Shown: piece by piece, positions 49,728 through 62,012 of the stretch | Layout of the letters: each line of letters begins with the position of its first letter | How positions within the stretch are numbered: position 1 is the first letter of the stretch | NCBI RefSeq assembly: GCF_000208865.1 | Contig: NC_018395.1 | Location: 1,891,920-1,955,919, forward strand | Length of the DNA: 64,000 bases | Direction: 5' to 3' | DNA from: Neospora caninum Liverpool | Taxonomy: Eukaryota; Apicomplexa; Conoidasida; Eucoccidiorida; Sarcocystidae | Notes under the pieces: generated by a model | The model's database searches: none | What the model was told of the DNA's origin: nothing | What the model saw: only the letters and a program-made list of their open reading frames with translations | Position numbers and translations under genes: made by a program

Positions 49728-51313
49728 CTTCTCTCACAAAGGTCTCCCCAGAGCAATGCGTTCAAATCGAATTCGTTTTCCCAAGTCGGCACGGCGACCT
49801 TGCTTGGCGTTCTTCTCACGTCAAGAGGAGGGGAATGGCAACCCGCATCTCCGTCCTCCGCGCGTAAACGCACGCCAGCCCGGCCCCTGCACACTGCAGT
49901 CAGACGGCAGGGCAGAAACACCAAGCAAAATCTCGCAAAAGAACGCGAGAAGTGCGCCTGGTCTTCTGGTGCGCAAACGTGCGGCACAAAGACGGGCGTT
50001 CGTCGCGCGAAACACCGCTGGACAGACAACAGGCTTCTACTTAGACTGAGGGAGAGAAGGGACAGCAAGAGGCCAACACGAAGGGCGGCGCAAGCTAAAG
50101 AGGTAAACACGGAAAGATCCCCTGCCTTTCGAGACTTGATCCCGATGCCGGGCTTTGCCACTGTCTGCTCGAGTTTTCCCCTCAAAACGTCCAACCAGCA
50201 GCGGTGGCGGGAGATTGCTGCGAGAGGGGAGCGAAGCGAAAAAAAGAAGAGACGAGGACAAGCACAGGACCACGTGTGCCAAGGGAGAAGGTGCCGAAAG
50301 ATCCAAAGTAAAACAGAAAAAGAGGAAGTCCGCCGTCAGCCGTGTCAGCGGGTTCAGGCCGAAGTTCTAGGCTCGAGTGTATCGACAGCGTGCATGTCGC
50401 AATGCCGCCGCGCATGCGGCAGGAGCTCGCTGGTTGTTGCCCCACAAGAAGCCAGAAATGTGAATCTCTCTGTTGGACAACGCCCTGGCATCGTGTTGCA
50501 TCCGTTCTCGGTCAGAAACGAACGAAAAACCCATTGGCTCACGCATCCGTTCCAACGAAGTCTAGCTGGAACCCTCTCGGCGTGGCGTGCTGCTCTCTCG
50601 CCCCTCCTTCCAGTCCCGCTGTGTCGCAAGCGGTTCACGTCTTCGCGGACGTCGCCTGCCGCAGTTTTCTCGTGCATGTGTGTTCGCGCTGCATAGCCCC
50701 GAGCTCTCGTTTTTCTTGTGGAAGCGACGGAACATGCTCAGGTGATGTGCCACGCTCCACCACTGGTGTACGAGGGGGCGCCCGCCCCCTCCCTAACCGA
50801 CCCAGGCGCGTTGCTCCGTTCTGGTTCCGTACATGCTGTGTAGGAAGATGTAGCGTAAGCTTGTGAGCTTTGCTTTTGGGGCGCGTGTCACAGGGGACTC
50901 TCTTCCGTGTTGACATCCGTGTTGTCCGACTAGAAGCGTATACCGTGGCGACACAGGTTCTGTCTCACTAAAGAAAAAGTGCGCTCTACCGTGTCGACAC
51001 TGGCTTTCTTCTTGATGCTCGGCACCTACGCTCTCACCAGTGTTTTCACAGAAAGAGTTTATCCTGTGTATGAGTCTCGGTTGTCTTCGGGTCGTCTCCG
51101 TGCCCTCCAACTCCGTGTCGGCACAGCGTCCTCTTGCATAAACTTTGTTTCCATGCTCTGTTCCTCTCCTTCGTCTGTCCTCTTTGTCCCGCCCTTTCCG
51201 TCTTTGGTGCCTGTTGCGTTGTCTCTGCTTCGCTCCTTTTTCTCTCTCTCTCTCCGTTAGTTTCCGCCCTCGGTCTCTCTCTCGTTTTCTGTGTTTCTTT
51301 TCTGCTTGCCACC
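49728..51313. promoter_or_regulatory. Shared divergent promoter region of UTP12 and RCL1
   Basis: The 1.6 kb between the start codons of UTP12 (minus) and RCL1 (plus) must hold both promoters and 5' UTRs. One AGAGACG element lies near 50248-50254. The last 250 bp before RCL1 are CT-rich, as in a 5' UTR or leader. No other gene is seen; overlapping open frames at 49665-50696 and 50793-51650 carry no motif. Confidence 0.6.
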
Positions 51314-53130
51314 ATGAAGCACCTTTGCTACGAAGGAAGCGCGTTTCTGCGTCAGCGTCTGCTGCTGTCCACACTGACCGGCCAGCCGGTGCGGATCTCG
51401 CAGATTCGCGCAGCGCCGGGGGGACTAGCGATGCCAGGCCTGCGGCCGTACGAGGCTTCTTTGCTTCGCCTTCTCTGTAAAGTGACAGCGGGGACGCGCG
51501 TCCACATCGACGCGACAGGGACAGTCTTGACGTACGTGCCTGGTCAGTTGCTAGGTAGCGACGAAGATAACCCGGACAGCCTGGTGCATGTTTGTCACCC
51601 AGGCAGAGGCCTCTCGTATTACCTCGACGTGCTACTCCTCCTTGCCCCATTCTGCAAAAATCCCCTGTCGATTTCGCTCTCCGGCGTCACGGACGGGTCT
51701 GAGTTTGATCCACCCGTCGACCTCACGCGCTCTGTCACTGTCCCTACACTCCACCGCCTGCTGTCTCTCGTGGCGAATCGCGGCGTGGGGGCAGCGGGCG
51801 GCGGCGCGCCTCCACTGTCTTTTGAGCTGAAACTGATTCGCCGTGGCTTTCCGCCGGCAGGAGGAGGTGAGGTGTCTCTACGCTGCTCTGGCGTTCTCTC
51901 TGGACCGCTTCAGCCCTTCACTCTGGTCGAGACGGGGCGAATCAAGCGCGTTCGCGGCGTCGCCTTCGCAGAGAATGTTAACCCCCTGCTGGCCCGCAGA
52001 TGTATCAACCGCATTCGGCACGTGTTCAATGCCTTTCTCCCTGACGTCTGGGTGTACCTAGATGTCAAGAAGAAGGGGGCGCCGGAGGCACACGCACGTG
52101 AAAAGCGCGCGAACACAGAGAAGAGGCGAGGCGTTGGAGTCACCCTCGTTGCGGAGACGATCAGCGGGAACTTCAAAGGGGCGTTTGCGTGTGAGCATTC
52201 TCAAGAAGCAGATGACAGCAAACGCAAAGAGGCAAACGAGGGCGCGACTGAAGCAGCAGATGTGTACAGAGCGACAGGCAACTGCAAGCTGGCTCGACTG
52301 TTAGAACAGGAAGCACGAGAGAATACGGAAGAACACAGCGGAGTGTTGGGAGAGGGGACGGAAAAACTGGGGCAATCGGAGCAAATGGGCGAACACGTCG
52401 CACATCGTCTTCTCCTGGAAATCATGCAGGGGGGCGTCGTCGACACGAACCACCAATATGTGGCGCTCCTCTTCGCTGCCGCAGCAGAAGAACACCAGCC
52501 AAGCAAGGTAAGAGAAAGCGAAAAAAATGTACATGTTTTTGCATGCATGTATATGGTCAGTGTGGATTTCGAGAGAGGGACGTATGGATGGTCACGGGTT
52601 TAAAACGCGGGAGTCGCGTCTGAAAGGGGGCAAGAGAGAACGGGCAATGAGGGGAAGCAAGCGGACAGGGAAACAGATATGGGTTCAACTGCCGGGCGGC
52701 GGAATCGTATAGGTATACCGTGTGCAGTCAGGCGCGACACATCACGTATCCCGTACGGAAGGAGCCATGAAAGAGTGAGGTTGCTCAGACGGCAACTTTG
52801 GAATGTTTTTCCTCTTGTTATTGGACTGTCATAACAAGTGTGTCCGACCTCGTGTGTGCGTGCATGGTCTCGACCGACATGCCACACAAGTCAGGTAGCA
52901 TGCCGAGACGCCAGCTTTTTGACAGCCCCCTCAGACGTTTCCTTTGTGTTTGCGTGTATTTTCAGTTGAGACTGTCGCGGTTGACGCCGTACACGACCCA
53001 GTTCCTACGGCACTTGAGAGATTTCCTTGGCGTCACGTTTCATTTCGAGGAGACAGACGCCGAGACCACCGAGGTTCTTCTTAAATGTGTTGGCGTCGGG
53101 TTGCGGAATACTGCAAGGAAGACTTTTTAA
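51314..53130 (+). CDS. RCL1: RNA 3'-terminal phosphate cyclase-like protein RCL1
   Basis: Nucleolar protein of the SSU processome that works with BMS1 and U3 snoRNP in 18S rRNA maturation; a cyclase-fold protein without cyclase activity. Two exons, 51314-52507 and 52966-53130, join in phase 0 with GT-AG ends and give 452 aa, against about 370 in yeast and human. The start GCCACCATGAAG was chosen because family members begin a few residues before the conserved FLRQRLLLSTLTGQPV; the frame is open 180 nt further upstream but that stretch is hydrophobic and CT-derived. Seen along the protein: EASLLRLLCKVTAG, DPPVDLTRSVTVPTLHRL, RRGFPPAGGGEV, GGVVDTNHQ, then LSRLTPYTTQFLRHL and LLKCVGVGLRN in exon 2. 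The extra length is a charged insertion of about 80 residues (roughly 295-375). Confidence 0.96.
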
Positions 53131-55242
53131 CCACTGGCACTGTGGCTCACCACGACAGTTCCGTTGCTCCGGTGCAAAACAGAGCAGCTATCGCTATGGC
53201 TCTATAAATTCTGGTGGAACACTAGGGGGATGCCGGAGACAATAAACTGCGGTTCGTGTTAATGGTTCACGGCTACCGCAAGGACGTAAAAAAAGGCGTG
53301 CTGCGACCGCGCAGGTAAAGTGTGTACGGCGACTGGCTCATCGCCCCGGCCCGCGTCCGTTCGTGCTTCCAATGTGACAAATGTACTCGTCACGTTACCT
53401 TGTATTCCGGCGATCCACGTCAGACCTGATATCCATTCAGACTCAACACCTGTTCAGAGGTCAATCCCGTCTGCAGGGGATGTAGTAGCTGCCGCCAGAT
53501 TCACAAAAACACCGGAACGTGCGGCAGGTGCCGACCGTCAAACGCGCAAACACACCGTCTGGGCATTTCACAGCGCCAGGAACGTGGACCCGGCAAGCTC
53601 CGTGGTGTCGTCCGTCCCACAGGTGGCCCCGAAGGCATATAACCACAGGCTAGAAGCAAAATCTTCGCCCCCCTCAGATTACTTTGCCGTGTACAGGCAG
53701 GGACGGTTGCGATCATTTTTACCGGGTTTCACGTATCTATCCGATATCGAGTCTCACACGAACGGCGTACTGGCAAAAAAACCACCACCACATGAGTGCG
53801 CGTAGCTCCGGTGGCGCTTCAAAACCCGTGATCACTGTTTAGATCGAGTAACTCTTCCCTTTTTGAGTAAGGGTCAGACACCTCTTAGGTCAACAACGAA
53901 CAGCCAGTATACGAGCCTCGGTCTGACTGCGAGTTCTGCGGACACGCCAGGCTTGATGCAAGAAGAGACTGTTCGGTCCGTATCCGATGTGAACGTGAGC
54001 TTTATTGTTAGTATTTCCTTTAGTACGAGAGGACCAGCAAAGTGCGGTCATTCATACCAGTAATTGCAGCGCATCTTATGCTGCGGTAAGAACCGCGTAG
54101 TAAAACCGCAGGCATGGATTCTCTGTTTCGGCAACGACCGAGTTCCGCCAGGAATGGTTCTGTTGCCGGCTACGTCTGTCCCTGTTGGAACCAGATTTAC
54201 TGCGTGTTCAATGAACACTCACGTGCATCTGCATGAAAGGGTCGATTATGATTTGGTGATATTTCGTTGTGTCCTATCGCAATCACCACCGAACAGGTTC
54301 TGCATTTCAAGGGGAAAAAGACATGTGGGAGGGGCAAATACGAAAATTGAAACGAAACACTACCGAAGTATTAACACGACGGCGCCGGACGCGGTCCATG
54401 TTTACGCCCCACGTGGTGAGCCGGACGAACAAGCGATGGAACAGAGCATGTGCCACGGAAGAGCCTGCTGTTTACTGCATCTCCCCAATATCACGAAGCG
54501 CACGCGGGACGACCTCAAAGAAGTTTTACACAGACAAAAGCACAGTGTGCGTACGATGTTTGCCTGGTGTCCACGGAAATCCGGTTTGTCCTTCCTATCC
54601 ATACATGCGGCAGTTCGGAAACCCTGGGTTGTCCGATTCCACAAGCATCAGAGCCGGGTTCCCTGTACAGAAGAAATGCGATGCTCACCGCCCAGCCGAA
54701 ACCACGAAAACGTAGGCTGCGCATGGGAAGGAGAGCCCCACTCTACACTGGTTGTAACGAGGAACTGTTCTCGGGACAGATCGAGCCGTGGGAACACGGT
54801 TCAGAATACCACTATCGAACCCTCTCAGGCTTTTCTCCCCCACCCCCCCTCCAGGGACTGGGCTCAGGAACGCATGACAGGACCGTCCGCCCTTCACGTG
54901 TACTCACTGTCAGAGCACTCGGCTGGCCTTCTTTTGCAGGTGAAAATCAACGAAAAATACCGGCAGGCCTTGACCCTCTCAGGATACAAACATGCATGAA
55001 CCGAACTGTGCCTGTTACGGCGCCGCCGGGCGGATTCTAGACTATCTGCACACCGAGATGCTGTCGGCACTTCCTTCGGCTGGGATGAGGGAAAGGCATC
55101 GGATATAATCGGCTTGATTCCGTACTGCTGTCTCACGCTCCTTCCCCACCCGCTCAACCGCCAAGTAAGACAGTTAGCACTCTTGCCGAGCAGCTCACAC
55201 GAGATAAGCAGAATGACAAAGACGTATACATTCGGAGCTGGT
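53131..55242. other. Intergenic region between RCL1 and the apple-domain gene
   Basis: 2.1 kb between convergent genes. It includes the mitochondrial rRNA fragment near 54019 and a 311-codon plus-strand frame (54064-54999) that has no recognisable domain, no signal peptide and competing frames of 148 and 196 codons. I do not call it a gene. Confidence 0.55.
54000..54060 (+). pseudogene. Nuclear copy of a mitochondrial LSU rRNA sarcin-ricin-loop fragment
   Basis: TTAGTACGAGAGGACCA at 54020-54036 is the sarcin-ricin loop, one of the most conserved stretches of large-subunit rRNA. No complete rRNA gene surrounds it. The flanks do not look like nuclear 28S rRNA, so a mitochondrial LSU fragment inserted in the nucleus is the best reading. 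The ends given are approximate. Confidence 0.8.
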
Positions 55243-56262
55243 TCAGTGTTGACAGATCATGTCGCCGCTGATGTATCCAGCTCTGTCCTCAAGGGTGGAA
55301 TCCATAGTATGGAGGGAGCAGCCATCTGGACCGACTGAATAATGGAAACAGCGCTCCGTCAAGGTGCACTTCTTCTGGCAGGCCCTAGCAGTTTTGGCCA
55401 CGGTTGTAGAGTACATGGCGATGAACCCGCCAACTCGTCTCTTGCCCTGCTGTTCGCAGGGTTCAGGGAGACCGCAGGATTTGGGGCCAGCGTATGCTCC
55501 TGCCTTCTGTACCATTGTGCCGAAGGAGGACTGTGACTTGAGAGAGCACGTTTTGCTTGCTTGAACATAGGAGAAGGCCGCACAATCATCGCGGTTGAGG
55601 CAGATCTCGCTACACTTCACCGGACCATCGGCCGTCGTTGTCTCAAGGGACTCACCCTGAATCTCGAATCCTTCCGCATTGCACCAGTGTTGACTTGTAC
55701 AGTTATGGAGTCCCGTATAATACCCCGATCGAGAAAAGATTTTTCCCTGGAGGCCATCCACGTATTTTTTTACGTAGCATTTCTTGGTGGCTGGATGGTA
55801 CACGTAGAAGGTGCAGGCGACGGTATGGCACTGCCGTGCACACTCTTGCACAGAGGAAACGGTTGCCTCCTTTACTGTATCAACTTTAACGTCAATGTCT
55901 GCCACCAAGCATGGCGCACAACGTTTAGGGCCCCAGCGCGCTTGCTCGTTCGTCACCTTCGTGCCGACCCTCGAGTGAAGGAGACATGTTTTGGTGTTTA
56001 CGTAATACGTAAACGCCGCACACTGCGGATGTTCAGCACACAAAAGATGGCACTCTGTCGCGCTTCCCTTATTTGGAAACGACGCGAGCATGAAGTCAGT
56101 TTGTTCCTGGTTAAACGTGCACTCAAGTGGGGTCTGAAGCTTTTGAAGAATACTGTCGGTGCTCTGCGCCTGCACAGCGGCCATTTGCACACCTGCACTC
56201 CCTGCGAGCAAAAGTACTGGCACGATAGCCGCTAAGGCGGTTTGAAATCTCGGGCAAGCCAT
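55243..56262 (-). CDS. Secreted protein with four PAN/apple domains, microneme-like
   Basis: PAN/apple domains bind protein or carbohydrate; in coccidians they occur in microneme adhesins such as MIC4, so a secreted adhesive role is inferred. Single exon of 339 aa. Residues 1 to about 32 form a signal peptide (ALAAIVPVLLLAGSAG core). Four Cys-rich repeats follow, at about 44-115, 116-194, 195-272 and 273-339. Each has the apple pattern: a first Cys, a CxxxC helix pair (ECHLLC, ECARQC, KCSEIC, ACQKKC), then a Cys before a bulky motif (CAAFTYY, CTFYVY, CAAFSYV, CFHYSV), a further Cys and a closing Cys. There is no transmembrane segment or GPI signal, so the product should be soluble. It is shorter than the six-apple MIC4, and its microneme location cannot be seen from sequence. 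Confidence 0.94.
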   Translation of the reverse strand: MACPRFQTALAAIVPVLLLAGSAGVQMAAVQAQSTDSILQKLQTPLECTFNQEQTDFMLASFPNKGSATECHLLCAEHPQCAAFTYYVNTKTCLLHSRVGTKVTNEQARWGPKRCAPCLVADIDVKVDTVKEATVSSVQECARQCHTVACTFYVYHPATKKCYVKKYVDGLQGKIFSRSGYYTGLHNCTSQHWCNAEGFEIQGESLETTTADGPVKCSEICLNRDDCAAFSYVQASKTCSLKSQSSFGTMVQKAGAYAGPKSCGLPEPCEQQGKRRVGGFIAMYSTTVAKTARACQKKCTLTERCFHYSVGPDGCSLHTMDSTLEDRAGYISGDMICQH

Positions 56263-58707
56263 GCTTGAGAAGGGGAGAAGGGAATATTCAAGGGAACAGA
56301 AATACAGGCTCCTAAAAATAATCGACGTAGCAGATCGATGCTTCAGGTTGCAACCTTCACGCGAACGACAAGGGGGGTCACTATTGGATGAAAATCCGCG
56401 GAAAGAAACCGGCGGAGGAGAAGTCCCAAGCCTGAATACAGCCAGATGGAGAAAAGAAAAACAACGAGGAAGAGTCTTTTTGTTTTCCTGTATCGTGTGT
56501 GAGCCAGCCGGCAGGGTGTACTACGTGGGGAGCCCCACCCGAGGCGGTGGGCTAGCTGATTCAGGTCGCAGGTCTCTCCATTCGTGGGTGTAGTGGCTAG
56601 TGGATGCATGCCTGTCGCTCGATGCACTCGGCCGGCTCACCTCTCAATGCTGCAAGCGCCCGCACCAATTGTTGGCGATGAGGCTACACGGATCGGAAAG
56701 GGCGATAAGTCAGCTTCTTTGGCTGGTACAGTCAGATCGTTCCCCCCTCGCCTGACCACGGGGAGACGCCTGTCTATCGCGGAAGGCAAGCCCCCCCAAC
56801 CACACAACAGCAGAGATGCGATAGAATTTTCGGAAGGTTTCGCGCCGGCGGGTGAAGCAGGTTTATCTAACGGTTTCATCTCAGTCCTTTGGCGTCGCAG
56901 TTTATAGAGCTTTTCAGAGTCTGCAGGATTTCAGATACAAACGTTGTTTTTCGAGTCCGCGGATCCAGAGGTAATCACAGTTCAGCTTTCTGATCCGCTG
57001 ATGGTAACGCCCCGGGAATGAGCATTGACAGGCAAACGCAAGTCCGCCCGAGTCGATTCGCCGCAATCATGTGACTGTAAGCACGTGAATTGTACCCACG
57101 GAGCCGGAGAGCATTAAAGAGAGTCGAGCATGTTGTGTTGGGGTGGATCGCGCTATGCATTTGTCCCGTAACAGCAGAACCTGGGCTTGCGCCGAGCGTC
57201 GGTGGCTCTGTCGCTTTTCATTGATTCTACAACAGCCGATCCCTTCCTACCACTTTAGTGTGAAGTGAGTGTGTAAGTAAAATCGAATAACGAGTACACC
57301 AGCCGCGGTGTCCCCTAGCAACGTACACGGGCAATCGTAGATCTGAGACACTTGACTGCTCCCAAGTAGAGTTGTCTGTACATAACTATTCGCAGAATGT
57401 GAAGAGCTAAGCGTTTACAACAGCAGGACGTTCTTTGATCGGTCTTAATCCGTATGTGTAGAATTCCTGTGAATTATCAGCTCTGACGCTTCTCCCCCCC
57501 TATAATGTACGAGTGGGGAAGACAGCAGTTGTGTACCTGGCCGTCGCGTGCCAGTTCCTGCAAACGCCACGTCTCAATTGGAAGGCACGTCATTCGCCTT
57601 TTTTGAAGCCTGCCACGCGTGTCACGAAAGGCCTCCAAATTGCACTTACTGCTTTACGCCACGGTCGTCCAAAGCTGGAATTACCACCGGTCCTTGATGC
57701 GGTAGCGTGACGGAACCCGGTCACTGAGACAATATCGTGCTTAAGTGCATCACATACAGGCTACTGCATTGTGGTACCAAGCAAAACCCAGTATGCCAAC
57801 GGGCGCATAAAGTTTCGTCGCCTCGCCTCAAGCTCTCTTGAGCCTCAATACAGGATCTCGTGTACTCGCAAAATCCCCGCGCACCGCAAGAGGGCCACCA
57901 TCTTCTTGGCGGAGGTCAATTCTAGTGTTGTAAGACCGACCGTGACTGCGTGTCTCTCATTCCGTACAGCAGTCTAGAAGCCCTGCAGTTGCTGCTAAAC
58001 CACGGCCAGTTGTGTAGACCGTCCGGTTCTCTTTGCATCTGATCAAAAACCGTACTGTTGTTAGGTGGGTGCAACTTCAACAACAGGGTGACAGTTCGTT
58101 TCACGGTAGATGCTACCGCGGTGTGTAGGACTTAAACGCTTAAACAAGGCTGAATTTCATCAGGCCGAGGAAGTCACATGTTGAGTGTCGCTACCCAGAG
58201 CAGCGGCACTGTAACGGCAGACACGGTGAATAATGTACTCCGGGAACGCCCCGCCACAGAACAACAACCAGGCACCCCACCAAAGAGCAAGAGGGGGTGT
58301 CGACTTTAGCAAACTGTGTTGGCATGCTTGCAGTATAAGCTACTGGACTACACAGTGCTTTCTTCCGATGTTTCCCACCACACGTCTTCGTCACGCTTGG
58401 CGCCCTTTCATGTAGTCCGTTAGGACAAGCGTATCTGCTGCCATATTTTACGGAATTCCTCACGGAGGAGATAACAAACAGTTACGCCACTACCACGACA
58501 ATAGTCAGCTCAGGCCTAAAAAACTCGATTTCGGACAGTATTCCACTCACGACATACTTTTGCACTGGCCTGTTCCATTCGTTTTCCTCTTAACTTTGGA
58601 GTGCCCAGATATACCTCACTATTTCCTTTCCACCATGCAACGTTGACAGGTGCCAAGAAGTTCTAAACTCGTACCTCCATCGGGTTTCACTTTACATATA
58701 ACAGAGA
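56263..58707. other. Intergenic region between the apple-domain and redoxin genes
   Basis: 2.4 kb with no recognised gene, repeat or RNA. It should contain the promoter of the apple-domain gene (right side of 56262) and the 3' UTR of the redoxin gene. Open frames are short on both strands. Confidence 0.6.
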
Positions 58708-60449
58708 CTAATGGCTTTGTCCTTGCTTCTCTTGACAGGTTTGACGGACCAGGAACTGATCAGAGGCAAATTTCGTGTTCCTCCAATCCCAGCGAAGGAG
58801 AGCCCTGTCACCTTCCTCGCGGCCACTGCTGATGGGGAGGAACTGCGCTTCACGGCCGTCGCTCCCAATCACGATGACACACGGGACGCCGGTCCTGCTG
58901 CCATAGCCGTATGTTGGTACCTCGTATTCCTTCATGACTCGGAAATGACGCTTCAAGACCTCCGTCAACGGATTTTCCAAATCGACGCTGAGCCACGGCA
59001 TATGCGACCGGTGACTCTCAAAAGACTTGCGGTCCCGATCCAAGCTCACAAAAATAACCTCTACCTTCTGATTGGAGCCGCCTTCATTGATCGTGCGATA
59101 ATACTGCAGAAACACATGCCTCTCGCACACACATTGCGTTAAAATGTCGACAGTGGACGAAGCTGATCCTTTTCAAAAATAATTTCCCTTGGTAAGTTGT
59201 CGGACACCACATTTTCCCCCAGCAACCTTGCCGAAACGGCCCTACGGTGATCCCGAGTCAGATGCATGGGAATATTCCCATAGCATGGTATGAGATGGTA
59301 CGCCGGCTGAAGAAACAGACAAGTTTTCCTTCAGAATCAAGCTAAAAAGAAATGGCAGGAAGAATAAGAGCCACTTAAACTAGTGCCTATATCTCTGTGC
59401 ACTGCCAGCGCTACATTTACAAACCACCCTCCGCCCGTATAGACAATGCAGCCAGAAGTTCCACCCCTTTCTTCACTGTGAGAGGTTGGAAATGATTCAA
59501 GCTGCGGGTAAAGAGAGCAAAAGCTAGCGTCATCTCAACTGTCCGTTCACACAATGCACTGCCAAGCTATTATACAGATCGGCAGGCGAACGGGCCAGCA
59601 GCCAACCTTTTCATATCGACCAGACTGGGTACAGTGACCTACATTGAGCAGAAAGGGGAGGAAAGATGCGCACTTCGGGTCGGCACCGTCAGCGAAGTAG
59701 AGCGCCACGGATTTTCCCTTTAAGTGGGACTGAGGAATGATCGTATTGTTGCAGTTCTTCAGGCTGCCCTCCGGAAACAGAATGAGGTCTGAAGGAAAGC
59801 ATACCGTCAAAATATCACATGAGTGCCGTATCAGGTCGGAGTATTCCTGAGCTTTTACAGTATGTGCAGTGTACTGTCCTGCCCTAATGCAGTCAGGAGA
59901 CGTTGCAGAAAACGAACCCACAGCAAGGGCGAACACACCGGTGACGCCGCACTGCGGATTATAGCTTCTTACGCCACCATAGCGCGGTTGCCAGGAACCA
60001 AGCCCAGGACCTAGTGTGAGTCGAGAAGCACGTACCTCGCTGACACTTGGGTACGCAAGAACTAGTCTTGAAAATGCACAGGGTCCCACGAGGTCCCGAT
60101 CTCATAGTCAAGCGGCTGCCCGTGGCGGGCCGATCATCGTAGCATCTTTTACAAGCAATCCGCCTGTCACCCCATTTATCGGGAATGTGCTTCGTGTGAC
60201 AGGCATCTGTGCGGTGCTACATGATCGTCAGAATCCACGATAAGAACTTAATTATCGCTGGGTACCCCGGTGACGTGCGCCGCGCACGTAGAGGTCTGCC
60301 GGTAAATACTCACCCATATCTCCGTAGTTGGGTGGCATTTGAAGGTTCACACCTTCTACGCCGTCCTTCTGGGACTGCATCAAAACCCGCTCTTCATTAA
60401 ACCTCCTCTTTTCCACGTTGTATGGTGACGCGAAGGTAGGGAGCGACAT
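58708..60449 (-). CDS. Nucleoredoxin/tryparedoxin-like thioredoxin-fold protein with degenerate active site
   Basis: Three exons join in phase: 60449-60314, 59788-59643 and 59103-58708, giving 225 aa with a single thioredoxin fold. The start sits in GCCAAAATGTCG, a strong coccidian context. After a 45-residue leader the fold reads [18 protein letters not shown] (about 65-82), where nucleoredoxins have the YFSASWCPPC type; Trp and the first Cys are replaced by Ala and Asp, leaving only the second Cys. Then [29 protein letters not shown], the cis-Pro region [13 protein letters not shown] and a terminal RWDW segment follow, all in nucleoredoxin order. A classic dithiol reductase mechanism is therefore unlikely; a structural, monothiol or regulatory role is inferred. 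No signal peptide is seen. The stop at 58708 is plausible, although a further exon after LVRQ cannot be excluded. Confidence 0.87.
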
Positions 60450-62012
60450 TTTGGCGGCACGGAGAAAAACTCGTACTGCGCGGGGGAGGTATCAACTGTT
60501 CAGGTGGCACTTGAGCGCTCGGTGCATGAAGTAACGTCGATCAACGAAAGCACTGTTGCGGTGAACGGGGGCATATAAGACTGCAACCGAACGAGGAGAA
60601 CACTGCAAATTTTGCAAAAACAAACTGAATTTGACCGAAATGTGAGCAAACAGAGTGGACAGTGGCTGGGATTCTCAGGTTGCGAACCGCGCAGAGAGCC
60701 CAACGTAGACTCCCTTCCGAGGAATGCCTCCAGCGCACCGCTAGCCGTTGCATCCGACTGGCAATTATTGTGTGCCACGTGCGCAAAAACCGTGTTGGCC
60801 GTTGCCGTTGGGGACGGCGACACCGAGACGCCGGCGCGGAGCGACACAATACCGTGGAAAAAGCCGACGGTGTGGCATCACCCTGCAACAGGGCCGTGAA
60901 TTAAACGGCGTCTTTGTTCGGCCGTGTTGACCAGTCAAGATGCTTGAATAAGGAGCAGTTTTCGTGGTTAACAGATGGAATCCATTCTACAGAAAGTTCC
61001 CTTTGCGTAAGATTGGGGTCACACGCATGCTCAGACTCATGGAAGAGAAACCGAACGCTACATGGTCAAAAATGTTGCCGTACTCCGGCTTGTCCGGCAT
61101 CGACTACGGAAGGCGTTCAGGCAAGGGACAAACTAGGAGAGCTGAGACGTCGTTTTTTCAGTGTCAGGCCCAAACAAGATAGCAGATGGTGAATCACTTG
61201 CTCTGTATGGCTACGGTGGCCTCGATCCTCCAGATGTACTACTGAGAACATTTATTCATGTATTACGTATGAATATGAATAGGTGATATTCAGGGTACCC
61301 GCGTCATACGCATCAGCCCTTAATCGACTCCCGGCTACTCTGCAGTCTCACCATGTGATGAGGAAATCCAGGGATATATCTAGGACCGTCAGCCATGCGA
61401 TGAATTCTAGGCGTAGGGCAATTGAATGTGTGTGACAGAGCTCCAATATGATCGAAAGGGTCAACGTAAGCAGGCAGTGATTGGCTTGTGAGGAAGACCG
61501 AGACTTACTGCGTAGCTCTCCGTAAATTCCCGCGGCAATGGCGAGTACCCACATCACACTGTATGGCACAACACCGGTACATCTCTGTAATACAGTAGTT
61601 CTTTCGGTGTTCTCCCCACTGAACACTTTACAACCCAGAAACCACAGCCGCAGGAGCCAACAACGAAAGAGCATGCCATCTTGTGCCACAGCCAGGTAAT
61701 GTGACGCCCGGCGTTACCAGCTGATCAAACCCATAGCTGTCAGAGATCGAATCGCACGCGGAATCAAACCTGAGTGGTGTGCCGAGAAGCACTTGCCGAC
61801 AGTGACTCAACAGGAATTGGCAGACGAACAAAAAGGACACACATGTGGACAAATAGCGACAAGATTTTGGTAGGCAGCTTGCTTCATGTGCGACACAGGG
61901 AAACTGGTTAGTCGGTTGCATGCAACAAGCAATCCAGTTCTCGATACGCGGGACTTGTGCGTCTGTACAAAATATGATTCAATGCTTGAAAACTGGACCA
62001 TGTTGAAGCGTT
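60450..62012. other. Intergenic region upstream of the redoxin gene
   Basis: 1.6 kb between the redoxin start and the stop of the next minus-strand gene. Frames at 60612-60899 (plus) and 61348-61689 (minus, with hydrophobic stretches) are open but carry no motif and have no clear splice partners. Nothing else recognised. Confidence 0.55.

Noticed and set aside
51134..51313. In-frame upstream extension of RCL1 by 60 codons
   Set aside because: The segment is hydrophobic, derived from CT-rich leader sequence, and family members start at the position of the internal ATG at 51314 with a good context.
57290..57320. CAGCCGCGGT string resembling the SSU rRNA 530 loop
   Set aside because: The match is about 10 bases and lacks the flanking GTGCCAGC and AATAC; too short to separate from chance.
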